DNA from: Geminicoccaceae bacterium
GTDB lineage: Bacteria; Pseudomonadota; Alphaproteobacteria; Geminicoccales; Geminicoccaceae
Direction of reading: 5' to 3'
Assembly (NCBI GenBank): GCA_020445645.1
Contig: JAGRGG010000013.1
Span: 15,088-49,203, forward strand
Length of the DNA stretch: 34,116 bases
Made by a program: the position numbers and the translations under genes. Below the pieces are notes generated by a model. It saw only the letters and a program-made list of their open reading frames with translations, was not told the DNA's origin and did not search any database. Shown here in pieces: positions 24,581 through 31,166 of this stretch. Position 1 is the stretch's first letter, and each line of letters begins with the position of its first letter.

Positions 24581-24997
24581 TCACCTTGCTGTGAAGGGGT
24601 TGAACACTATCGCGCCCGAGTCCCGCATATCCGCCTCGTTGCGCGTGACAAGGGTGAGACCGTGGACGTAGGCGGTGGCGGCGAGCAGGGCATCGATGAC
24701 GGGAACGGAGCGGGCGGCGCTCGACTGTCCCCTGCGAGCGGCGACTGGCGCGTCGACGGGGAGAACGCGCGGGCCGAACCCGGTTACGATCTGCATCAGC
24801 CAACGATCGAGGGCGGCGGCCCTGGCGGGATCGCGCGGCCGGACGCGCTCGACGCCCTTACAGATCTCGCCGAGGACAAGAACGCTCAGGTAGATGTCGG
24901 CGGCGTCGGTCGCGGCGTACCATGCGGCGACGCCCGGATCGCAACGGGAACCCTTGCGGACTTCGGAAATGACGTTGGTGTCGATCAGGAAGCCCAA
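24581..24997 (-). CDS. vapC: PIN-domain toxin VapC
   Basis: The 138-residue protein is a PIN-domain ribonuclease. The acidic metal site is visible: D6 in LIDTNVISE, E44 in LVLGEICKG, D102 in VIDALLAATA, and D123 in TRNEADM. Length and the closing FNPF are typical of VapC. Such toxins cut tRNA or rRNA; the target is unknown here. The ATG at 24997 lies within the end of the antitoxin gene (13-base overlap), as in most vapBC operons. Base composition is that of the host. Confidence 0.92.
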   Translation of the reverse strand: MGFLIDTNVISEVRKGSRCDPGVAAWYAATDAADIYLSVLVLGEICKGVERVRPRDPARAAALDRWLMQIVTGFGPRVLPVDAPVAARRGQSSAARSVPVIDALLAATAYVHGLTLVTRNEADMRDSGAIVFNPFTAR

Positions 24998-25278
24998 AGA
25001 TCGACGTCGTGGCCGGTGTCGCGGTCCCGCTCCAAGGGCACGCCTTCGAGCGGCGCGGAAGCGAGGAGAACCTTGAGGTCCGGCGCTTCGCCAGGCTCGA
25101 CGAGCGTTCGCAGCGTCGCGCGGGTCTTCGCGGCGCGGGCTGGATCGGCGAGCGCGAGCGCCATGCTACGGACGAGCGCCACGTCCTCCTGAGACACGCG
25201 GACTTCGAGGCGGACGACGCCCGCCACGCTCTGCCGGCGCCGATGCTCGGCTAGGCGCTTGCGTGTGGTGCTAGGCAA
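24985..25278 (-). CDS. vapB: Antitoxin of the vapBC pair
   Basis: The 97-residue protein is upstream of and overlaps vapC, the usual antitoxin place. Residues 19-35 (GVVRLEVRVSQEDVALV) look like a ribbon-helix-helix strand plus helix, which would bind the operator. The acidic C-terminus (LEGVPLERDRDTGHDVDLWA) is suited to block the PIN active site. The start is a TTG at 25278 with only a weak AAAGAG site upstream, so a different start is possible. An AT-rich near-palindrome (about 25318-25335, TATCCGGAAACGGTA) upstream may be the operator. Just beyond it the base composition changes to AT-rich. Confidence 0.75.
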   Translation of the reverse strand: MPSTTRKRLAEHRRRQSVAGVVRLEVRVSQEDVALVRSMALALADPARAAKTRATLRTLVEPGEAPDLKVLLASAPLEGVPLERDRDTGHDVDLWAS

Positions 25279-25500
25279 GGGAGGCTCTTTCTGCCATCAG
25301 CGTCTGATCCAGTAACATATCCGGAAACGGTACCATGGGCAAGCAGATAAGGACTAAAGCGCTTCTCTTATACGACTCGGATATCAAAGACTATCTAGCA
25401 GCAGATCCCTCAAGATTTTTCTGGTCCTAAAAATAGATGCCAAAGCATAATAGCTCATGAGCAAGGTCATTCTCGCCAGATATGGATTATTCGTTCTTAA

Positions 25501-25614
25501 GCCGACGCGGTCACGTTCGAGCCGCAGGCGGCCCAGGTCAATATGCTCGTGCCCAAGCAGCTTCTGGATGCACTCAAAGCGCGGGCACGCGATTGTAAGA
25601 TACTTTATGCATAG
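25501..25614 (+). pseudogene. Fragment resembling a CopG/BrnA-type antitoxin
   Basis: The frame 25501-25614 encodes VTFEPQAAQVNMLVPKQLLD followed by ALKARARDCKILYA. This resembles the ribbon-helix-helix core of short antitoxins (pattern N-x-x-V-P-x-x-L-L-D-A-L-K-A-R-A). A TAA immediately upstream (25498-25500) and stops right after leave no start or complete end. It is GC-rich inside an AT-rich region, so it may be a host remnant cut by the insertion. Confidence 0.35.
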
Positions 25615-25642
25615 TTTCTTTAGAAGTGAATAGAGCAAAAGA

Positions 25643-25739
25643 TTTGGCGTTTATCCCCCTGACGCAGGGCAGGCAAAATTGCCAAAGATTTTTCAATTGG
25701 TTAGATTGCCTGCCCTGCGTCAGGGGGATAAACGCCAAA
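25643..25739. repeat. Perfect 34-bp inverted repeat with nested palindromes
   Basis: Arms at 25643-25676 and 25706-25739 are exact reverse complements, separated by 29 bases. Each arm contains its own palindrome CCCTGACGCAGGG. The spacer begins with GCCAAAGATTTTTCAATTGG (25681-25700, starting four bases in). A near copy, GCCAAAGATTTCAAAATTGG (25734-25753), begins in the end of the right arm. The transcript or single strand could fold into a large branched hairpin. It may be a MITE-like element, a bidirectional terminator or a protein-binding site. Confidence 0.9.
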
Positions 25740-25816
25740 GATTTCAAAATTGGCAGGCTAAAAATTTAGCGCATATGTTGAATTATTACATAAACTAAAA
25801 ACAGTTATAGGAAAAA

Positions 25817-26497
25817 TCATATAGCAGTCAATCTTTCAGGAAAGTGTTCCCAAAACGTTTTCAGAGTTTCAGCGAACTGGTCAAAATGTTCTTCGGCAAA
25901 TTGTGGATCGTCATATTCTAGCCTTACAAATGAACTTGCTTCAGCTCCCAAATTGTTGAAAATTTCAGGCCATTCGGCTGCCAAACGGGTACGGGATGGG
26001 CCATACCCATGCTTTACGGTATTCGCAATCAGGTGAAGACGGTTGAGGTCCTGCCAGAAAGCCTGTTGCGTCAAATCAAAATCAAAAGTTTTGAGACAAC
26101 TAACAATGTCAGAAAAATTCCATTTTCCTATGTCTTTTTTTGCTTGAAAGCCATGCCGCCGCAACTCGTCTCCGATAAAGCGCTTGATCATTCGTTCCCA
26201 AAGATGGAATAGACCTGCCAGACCCAAAGCTATAGTTTGCCGCTTGATAAAATCAAGCTCTTCATAAACTCTTAATCCATGCATATAAGCCTCTTCAGCG
26301 TATTGGTAAGCATCGTCAGGATCCATCATACCGCGTGCTAAATCAGCAAATTCATTAACCGCATTATTGGCTTCTAAATTGATATCAGCAAATGTGGGCA
26401 GTAATCTTGTACGAAACCCTTTGGCATAAGCAGCATTCAAACGCAGTGCATACTCTCTTGCAAATTCGTAAAAATGCAGTTCTGGTCCTCTAATCAT
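25817..26497 (-). CDS. AT-rich gene of unknown function, overlapping hicB
   Basis: A 226-residue soluble, mainly helical protein. It is AT-rich, unlike its neighbours, and so probably acquired by transfer. I do not recognise a named family. The stretch LNRLHLIANTVKHGYGPS (about 152-169), with a basic residue and N-x-x-x-H spacing, recalls the active-site region of HEPN-type ribonucleases and related stress or defence proteins. This is only a motif-level resemblance. The aromatic start HFYEFAREYALRLNAAY and DPDDAYQYAEEAYMHGLRVY are other clear helices. Its ATG (26497) overlaps the hicB stop (ATGA), so it may be translated from the hicAB transcript. The first 30 bases include no strong ribosome site, which supports coupling. 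Confidence 0.75.
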   Translation of the reverse strand: MIRGPELHFYEFAREYALRLNAAYAKGFRTRLLPTFADINLEANNAVNEFADLARGMMDPDDAYQYAEEAYMHGLRVYEELDFIKRQTIALGLAGLFHLWERMIKRFIGDELRRHGFQAKKDIGKWNFSDIVSCLKTFDFDLTQQAFWQDLNRLHLIANTVKHGYGPSRTRLAAEWPEIFNNLGAEASSFVRLEYDDPQFAEEHFDQFAETLKTFWEHFPERLTAI

Positions 26498-26799
26498 TGC
26501 ATGGGCCCGCCGGACAGGTCGACGGGGACGAGGAGGCGGGGCCAGCGGGCGGCGGTGCGCAGCTTGGCGAGGTGGTCGGGCAAGGGGGCATCGAGGGGGG
26601 CGGGGTCGGGAATCAGGTCGCCGTCGGCGAGCAGGAGGCCGAGGTGGCTGGCGAGCGCCTCGCGGGCGTTCGATGCGGCCGCGTCGGCGGTGTCGCCGGC
26701 GCTGACGCAGCCGTCCACCTCGGGGAAGATCACGCCGTAGCCGCCCTTGCGGCCGGGTTCGAGGAGGTTGCGGTCGTGACGCAGGGGCAAGAATGTCAC
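26494..26799 (-). CDS. hicB: HicB-type antitoxin, apparently lacking its DNA-binding end
   Basis: The 101-residue protein has the partial RNase-H fold of HicB: YGVIFPEVDGCVSAGDT (about 22-38) and DAAASNAREALASHLGLLLA. HicB neutralises the HicA mRNA-cleaving toxin. Longer family members continue from a VPVDL-type strand into RVNVTLPEDLL and a ribbon-helix-helix domain. Here the protein stops at LLVPVDLSGGPMQ, exactly where the AT-rich island begins, so the DNA-binding part is probably lost. Short HicB proteins without it also exist. The start is a GTG at 26799 overlapping the hicA stop (GTGA). Confidence 0.82.
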   Translation of the reverse strand: MTFLPLRHDRNLLEPGRKGGYGVIFPEVDGCVSAGDTADAAASNAREALASHLGLLLADGDLIPDPAPLDAPLPDHLAKLRTAARWPRLLVPVDLSGGPMQ

Positions 26800-27005
26800 C
26801 TCCGAAGCTTCGACCCGGCTCGCCGCTCGATCCGCCGCACGGTGCCGATGGGCGGATCCTTGCGCGGGTGCGGGGCCGTCGCCGCGCCGGGCTTGGTCGG
26901 GCGGATGACGTGGTGATGGCTGCCGGTCACGGCCTTCTCGTACCATCCGTCCCGCTCTAGCGCTTTGATAACGGCGACCGTCCATGCCGAACGCTGCCCA
27001 GCCAC
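26796..27005 (-). CDS. hicA: HicA-type toxin
   Basis: The 69-residue protein carries the HicA dsRBD-like fold: VIKALERDGWYEKAVTGSHH with the conserved GSH histidine, PTKPG, then PHPRKDPPIGTVRRIERRAG, the typical end. HicA toxins cleave mRNA. The start is uncertain. The family usually begins with M-N-S-R-D-V-I-K; here an ATG at 26985 reads MDGR and is one base out of register with VIKAL. That suggests a small deletion. The in-frame GTG at 27005 would restore the frame with extra residues (MAGQRSAWTVAVIK). It lies only 2 bases after the preceding gene's stop. Confidence 0.8.
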   Translation of the reverse strand: MAGQRSAWTVAVIKALERDGWYEKAVTGSHHHVIRPTKPGAATAPHPRKDPPIGTVRRIERRAGSKLRR

Positions 27006-27007
27006 CC

Positions 27008-28972
27008 TCACCTGTAATCGTCCGCCGTCCTCGGTCTCGGACGCGCCCCGCCCTGCATCGGGTTCTTCTGCTCGAACTGGGCCTTGATCCGGCAGTCGGC
27101 GCACATGCGGACGAGGTCGGTGCCGGCGTCGCCCTGGAACAGGGGGTGGGCGGCGAGCTTGGCGGCGATGCGGTCGATCGAGCCTTGGGTGCCGAAGGGC
27201 CTGCCGCAGCGGACGCAGGTGGCGGGGGCTTCCTCCTTGACGGTCCGGGGGCTCTTGGCGGCGGGGTCGAAGCTCGCCTGGGGGCGGAGGCGGATCACCT
27301 TTTCGGGGCAGGTGGCGGCGCAGAGGCCGCACTGGACGCAGGCGTCCTCGAGGAAGCGGAGGGTGGGCCTGTCGGGGTCGTCGAGCAGCGCGCCGGTGGG
27401 GCAGGCGCCGACGCAGGCGAGGCAGAGGGTGCAGCCGGGGACGTCGATGTCGAGCGTGCCGAGGGGTGCCCCCGGCGGGAGGGGGACGGCGACGACGGGG
27501 GCGGGGGCGTTGCCGTGCAGGTGGTCGAGGGCGAGGCGGAGGCGGTCGCGCTTCGAGCCTTGGGGGAGGAAGGATGCCGGAGTCAGGGTCGGGGGCGGGG
27601 CGGCGGCGAGGGCTTCGGCGAGGTCGTCGGGGTCGTCGGTGACGAGGAGGGACGGGCGGCCGGCGCCGTAGCCGAGGCCGTCGAGCACGGCGTCCAGTTG
27701 GGCGAGGACGGCGGCGGGGGCGTCGAGGTCGGCGCGCTTCTCGGGCGGGGCCAGGAGGACGAGGCGCTCGGCGCCGTAGGCGGCGGCGGTGGCGAGGAGG
27801 TCGAGCCCCAATTGGCCGATCTCGTCGACGCGGAAGGGGAGGACGTGCGGCGGCAGGCCGTCGCCGGCGCGGGCGAGCGCGGTGACGAGGGGGTCGCCGT
27901 GGCGAGCCTCGTAGGCGAGGAGGGTGGCGGGACCCCCCCGCCCTTCCCGCCACGCGGCGAAGAGGGTGCGCAGGCGCAGGGCCTGGAAGTCGGGGGGCGG
28001 GGCGGCGTAGGTGGCGGCGCCGGTGGGACATAAGGAACCGCAGGCGCCGCAGCCGGCGCAGATCTGGGGGTCGATGGCAACAAAGTCGCCGTCGGGGCGG
28101 ATGGCGCCGGTGGGGCAGTGGTCGAGGCAGCGGGTGCAGCCGATCCGGCCCGAGCGGGAATGGGCGCAGAGGTCGGCCCTGTAGGCGACGTGGCGGGGCT
28201 TCTCGAAGGCGCCGACGAGGTCCTTCAGGGCGAGGACGGCTTCGAGCACCTCGGCGGGGCGGGCGGGGTCGGCGCGGCGGTAGCCGTCGCGCTTGGCCGG
28301 TGCCGGGACCAAAGGGGGCTCGCGGCGCAGGTCGAGGACGAGGTCGGACTCGATGGCACTCGTCCGTTCGGCAAGGGGCGCGAAGGCGAGCGTCGCGCGC
28401 GACGAGGGGCGGAGCACGGCGGGGTCGGCGACGGCGAGGACGAAGCGGCCGAGGCTGCCGGTCAGCCGCTCGACGCGGGCGAGGAGGACGTTGAGGCGGC
28501 GGACGCGGGGCGGGAGGGCGTCGTTGGGGGGGGCTTCCAGGACGAGGGTGACGTCGAGGGAGTCGGCGAGGCGCCCGGCGATCGGCAGGGCCTCCGGGTC
28601 GGAGCCGCCCAGGACGAGGCAGCGGCCGGCGCTCTCCACGTCGAGGACGGCGACGGGCGGCGTCGGCAGGGCGGCGTCGGCGAGGAGGCCGCGGGCGCGG
28701 GCGGGGTTCGGGACGCGGCCCCAGCCGTCGCGGTCGCGGATGTCGGCAAACGCGAGGTCGGCCCCCTCCCCGGCCCGCTCCCGGAACAGGGGCGCCTCCT
28801 GCTCGCAGGCGACGAGGACGGGGGCGCCCGCCGCGATCGCGGCGTCGAAGGCGGCGAGGTCGCGGCCGCAGAGCGCGTGGTGGACGACGCCCCCGACGCC
28901 GAGCAGGGCGGGGTCGATCCGCATCGTGCCCTCGCACGAGCATAAGAGGCAGGTTCGCCCTCCGGTTCGCAT
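27008..28972 (-). CDS. Multi-cluster 4Fe-4S binding protein of the formate dehydrogenase locus
   Basis: The 654-residue protein has several iron-sulfur binding sites. The N-terminus has CLLCSCEGTM (C8, C11, C13). A ferredoxin-like pair lies at about 279-315 (CTRCLDHCPTG and CAGCGACGSLCPTG). A second pair lies at about 515-560 (CTLCLACVGACPTG, CVQCGLCAATCPE). CVRCGRPFG and CADCRIK motifs near the end could bind metal. It would carry electrons in the cytoplasm. This type is regularly found beside DUF3305, DUF3306 and formate dehydrogenase genes; its exact partner is unknown. GGGGGAG precedes the ATG at 28972. It is divergent from the DUF3305 gene and followed directly by hicA. Confidence 0.85.
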   Translation of the reverse strand: MRTGGRTCLLCSCEGTMRIDPALLGVGGVVHHALCGRDLAAFDAAIAAGAPVLVACEQEAPLFRERAGEGADLAFADIRDRDGWGRVPNPARARGLLADAALPTPPVAVLDVESAGRCLVLGGSDPEALPIAGRLADSLDVTLVLEAPPNDALPPRVRRLNVLLARVERLTGSLGRFVLAVADPAVLRPSSRATLAFAPLAERTSAIESDLVLDLRREPPLVPAPAKRDGYRRADPARPAEVLEAVLALKDLVGAFEKPRHVAYRADLCAHSRSGRIGCTRCLDHCPTGAIRPDGDFVAIDPQICAGCGACGSLCPTGAATYAAPPPDFQALRLRTLFAAWREGRGGPATLLAYEARHGDPLVTALARAGDGLPPHVLPFRVDEIGQLGLDLLATAAAYGAERLVLLAPPEKRADLDAPAAVLAQLDAVLDGLGYGAGRPSLLVTDDPDDLAEALAAAPPPTLTPASFLPQGSKRDRLRLALDHLHGNAPAPVVAVPLPPGAPLGTLDIDVPGCTLCLACVGACPTGALLDDPDRPTLRFLEDACVQCGLCAATCPEKVIRLRPQASFDPAAKSPRTVKEEAPATCVRCGRPFGTQGSIDRIAAKLAAHPLFQGDAGTDLVRMCADCRIKAQFEQKNPMQGGARPRPRTADDYR

Positions 28973-29006
28973 CCGTACTTTCTCCCCCTTGTGAGACGAC
29001 GCTTAA

Positions 29007-29121
29007 CGTCCGCCGCGCGGGGCCTCTCTTCTTTCTTTTTGTCTGTTTCGTCCGCACAAGCCCGAATGGCGGAATAAAACGACAATCAAAGACAAAAAAG
29101 AGAAGCCCCGCGCGGCGGACG
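29007..29121. repeat. 24-bp inverted repeat flanking the divergent promoter region
   Basis: CGTCCGCCGCGCGGGGC plus TCTCTT (arms 29007-29030 and 29121-29098, one mismatch) are separated by 67 bases. Each arm runs into a pyrimidine tract (CTTTCTTTTT, or TTTTTTG on the other strand). Related sequence occurs at 24556-24580 and 2089-2105. The arms may be dispersed repeats that act as terminators facing each other. Confidence 0.75.
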
Positions 29122-29142
29122 CGAAGCGCAACGGCGCCGCCC

Positions 29143-29171
29143 TTGACGCACGACCGACTTCGGCGTCAGAT
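29143..29171 (+). promoter_or_regulatory. Candidate promoter and operator for DUF3305-fdh
   Basis: TTGACG (29143-29148) with a 17-base spacer to TCAGAT (29166-29171). An inverted repeat TGACGC (29144-29149) / GCGTCA (29163-29168) overlaps it and could be an operator. The -10 is weak. Confidence 0.4.
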
Positions 29172-29200
29172 CATAGGCTAAATCGCGGCGGAGGCGAGCA

Positions 29201-29752
29201 CTGGACGATTCGTGGCTGCGGCGACCGGAGGCCGGGCTGGAGCTTGGGGCGCTGGTCGAGCGGCGGGCGGGGCGGACGCCCTGGCAGGCCTGGACCTGGA
29301 CGCCCGTGGCCGTCGGCCCGGCGCAGGGGGAGCGCGCGGCCTGGAGCCTCCTGCGGGAGGCGGGGGGGACGGGGCTGTTCTACGCGGGGCGCCTGCCTTT
29401 CCTGCTGCACCGCAAGGAGACGCCGGCCTACCTCGAGAACCTTTCCGGCGCGAGGCCCGCGGCCTACGTCGTGCTGGCGCCGGACGAGGGGGATGTCCCT
29501 TGGAGGCTGGCCCTGCTCACGGCCTCGCCCTGGGAGGCGCAGGCCTGGATGGAGAGCGGCGACAACGTGGTCGAGGGGGTGCCGCTGCCCGGCGGCCTCC
29601 GCCGCCTGATCGAACGCTTCGTGGAGCTGCACCATGTCGACGAACCTTTCCAAAAGCGCAGGCGGACGCCCCATTTCGGGGACGACGGAACGCCCTTCGC
29701 CCGGCCCCCAGGCTGGCGGGCGGGCGGGCAGGACGGCGACGATGACGGCTGA
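29201..29752 (+). CDS. DUF3305 protein
   Basis: The 183-residue protein matches DUF3305: ALVERRAGRTPWQAWTWTPV near the N-terminus, LPFLLHRKETPAYLENLSG in the middle, then YVVLAPDEGD, ASPWEAQAWM and FVELHHVDEPFQKRRR. This family occurs in formate dehydrogenase clusters, with unknown function. No ATG, GTG or TTG precedes the conserved N-terminal region. A CTG at 29201 does, with GGAGG 6 bases upstream, after an in-frame TAG at 29174. I therefore propose a rare CTG start. A GTG at 29306 would delete the first 35 conserved residues. The 3' end overlaps DUF3306 by 11 bases. Confidence 0.82.
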   Translation: MDDSWLRRPEAGLELGALVERRAGRTPWQAWTWTPVAVGPAQGERAAWSLLREAGGTGLFYAGRLPFLLHRKETPAYLENLSGARPAAYVVLAPDEGDVPWRLALLTASPWEAQAWMESGDNVVEGVPLPGGLRRLIERFVELHHVDEPFQKRRRTPHFGDDGTPFARPPGWRAGGQDGDDDG

Positions 29753-30251
29753 GGCGGACGGGGACGCCTTCCTCGCCCGCTGGTCGCGCCGCAAGCGCGC
29801 GGCGGCGATGGAAGCCGAGGCGGCGGCCTTGCCCGTTCCTGCGCCCGTTCCCGCGCCCGAAGACACGCCGCCGCCGGACCTGCCGCCGCCGGACCTGCCG
29901 CCGGTGGAGAGCCTAGAAGCGGGGTCGGACTTTCGGCCCTTCTTGCGGGCGAACGTGCCGGAAGCCCTGCAGCGACAGGCGCTGCGCCGCCTCTGGCGCA
30001 CCGACCCCACCCTCGCCTGCCTGGACGGGCTCGTCGACTACGCCGACGATTACACCGACGCCGCCGTGGCGCGGCCGGGGATCAAGACCGCCTTCAAGGT
30101 GGCCAGGATGCTGGACGAGGCGATCGGGGCCGTCGAGGGGGAGGAACCTGCGGTTGCGGTTGCGGCCGCCGCTCCCGCCGTGGCCGCGACGGACGGCCGC
30201 ACCGGGGAGGCGGGGGATGCGGGGCTTGTCGAAGGGGAAGGGCAAGCCTAA
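29742..30251 (+). CDS. DUF3306 protein
   Basis: The 169-residue protein matches DUF3306: FLARWSRRKRAA (about 9-20), a proline-rich linker with a repeated PPPDLPPPDLPP, FLRANVPEALQRQALRRLW and PTLACLDGLVDYADDYTD. Such proteins accompany DUF3305 in formate dehydrogenase operons and have unknown roles. I place the start at 29742, within the end of DUF3305, because the frame further upstream encodes residues unlike the family. GGAC upstream is a weak ribosome site, fitting coupled translation. The C-terminus is alanine- and glutamate-rich and not conserved. Confidence 0.88.
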   Translation: MTAEADGDAFLARWSRRKRAAAMEAEAAALPVPAPVPAPEDTPPPDLPPPDLPPVESLEAGSDFRPFLRANVPEALQRQALRRLWRTDPTLACLDGLVDYADDYTDAAVARPGIKTAFKVARMLDEAIGAVEGEEPAVAVAAAAPAVAATDGRTGEAGDAGLVEGEGQA

Positions 30252-30314
30252 AGTCATTCTAAGGTAACGGCCACCGCGCCGCGCAACGAACATTCAGGAA
30301 GGCAGGACAGGACG

Positions 30315-30896
30315 TTGATCGCGCCGGAAGACCAGGGACGCGCCTACCTCTACCGCCTGCTGGCGCGGCTGCTGGCGGCCGCGCCCGACGCCGCGACGCT
30401 CGGCCTGCTGCGCGGGCTCGGCGGCGACGGCTCGCCGGTCGGGGGGGATCTTCAGGGGCTGGCGGGGGCCGCGGCGACGGCCGGGCCGGGGGCGCTGGAG
30501 CGCGAGTACCACGACCTGTTCATCGGGGTCGGCCGGGGCGAGCTGGTGCCCTTCGGCTCCTGGTACCTCGCGGGCTTCCTGCACGAGAAGCCGCTGGCGC
30601 ACCTGCGCCGCGACCTCGGGACGCTCGGCCTCGGCCGAACCGCCGGCACGAAGGAACCCGAGGACCACGTCGCGTCGCTCTGCGAGGCGATGGCGCTGCT
30701 CATCGAGGGCAAGGGCGACCTCGGCGCGCAGAAGGCCTTCTTCGAGCGCCACCTGGAAGGCTGGGCGCCGGCCTTCTTCGCCGACCTGGAGCGCGCGCGG
30801 GCGGCGCGGTTCTACGCCGCCGTGGGGCGCTTGGGCGCGCGGTTGATGACGCTGGAGCGGGACGGCTTCGCCTTCGTCGAGGGGGTGGCCGCGTGA
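30315..30896 (+). CDS. TorD-family molybdoenzyme chaperone
   Basis: The 193-residue helical protein fits the TorD/DmsD-type chaperones, which bind the Tat signal of a molybdoenzyme until the cofactor is in place. The family pattern is seen in YLYRLLARLLAAAPD, LEREYHDLFIGVGRGELVPF (about 60-79), GSWYLAGFLHEKPL, and the EPEDHVASLCEAMALLI stretch (about 112-128) with E-x-x-D-H. It is encoded just before the Tat-signal FDH subunit, its likely partner. Start is a TTG at 30315 with AGGAC upstream. The next gene starts within about 20 bases of the stop, in one operon. Confidence 0.88.
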   Translation: MIAPEDQGRAYLYRLLARLLAAAPDAATLGLLRGLGGDGSPVGGDLQGLAGAAATAGPGALEREYHDLFIGVGRGELVPFGSWYLAGFLHEKPLAHLRRDLGTLGLGRTAGTKEPEDHVASLCEAMALLIEGKGDLGAQKAFFERHLEGWAPAFFADLERARAARFYAAVGRLGARLMTLERDGFAFVEGVAA

Positions 30897-30919
30897 TGCA
30901 ATCATACGGAGGGCGGACG

Positions 30920-31123
30920 ATGCGGGACGGCAAGGACGACGCGGCGCCGCGGGCGCGGCGGCGCTTTTTGAAGCTCGCCGGGCTCGGCACGGCGGCGAGC
31001 GGGGCGGCGCTGCTCGCCGGTAGCGGGGCCGCCAAGGCGGCGGCGCCGGCGGCGACGGAAGCGGCGAAGGGCTACCGGGTGACGGACCACGTGCGCCGGG
31101 TCTACGATCTGGCCCGCTTCTAG
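30920..31123 (+). CDS. Small Tat-signal protein of the formate dehydrogenase operon
   Basis: A 67-residue protein with a twin-arginine signal: RRRFLKLAG at residues 13-21, a hydrophobic stretch and AKAAAP as a likely cut site. The mature part is about 30 residues, ending YRVTDHVRRVYDLARF. Such mini-proteins are frequent in front of fdnG-type genes in proteobacteria and may help exporting or assembling the enzyme; this is inference. I choose ATG 30920, because GGAGGG lies 6-7 bases upstream. Starts at 30893/30896 overlap the chaperone stop and lack a good ribosome site. Confidence 0.85.
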   Translation: MRDGKDDAAPRARRRFLKLAGLGTAASGAALLAGSGAAKAAAPAATEAAKGYRVTDHVRRVYDLARF

Positions 31124-31166
31124 GGCTTCGGGCGGGCGCTGTCGGGAATTTCGAGGAGGGGCGGCG

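Larger units (their letters stand above)
25300..26497. mobile_element. AT-rich island between two toxin-antitoxin loci
   Basis: Base composition changes sharply at both edges: it is clearly AT-rich between about 25300 and 26497, while the flanks are very GC-rich. One GC-rich patch remains inside (about 25500-25605). The island holds a 34-bp perfect inverted repeat, short direct repeats, a broken antitoxin-like fragment and one intact gene. The right edge coincides with the end of a shortened hicB. No transposase or integrase was found, so the mode of entry is open. Confidence 0.6.

Noticed and set aside
25335-25430. 31-codon plus-strand frame MGKQIRTKALLLYDSD... at the left edge of the island
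   Set aside because: No ribosome site and no similarity I can name; may be the start of a truncated gene, but cannot be supported.
25384-25638. 84-codon minus-strand frame containing IQKLLGHEH, similar to tyrosine recombinases
   Set aside because: Only a few residues match; no catalytic R, H-x-x-R or Y in order. The opposite strand gives a better antitoxin-like match.
25643-25739. Integron attC site
   Set aside because: The arms are a perfect palindrome and lack the RYYYAAC / GTTRRRY ends in the required order and the extrahelical bases of attC sites.
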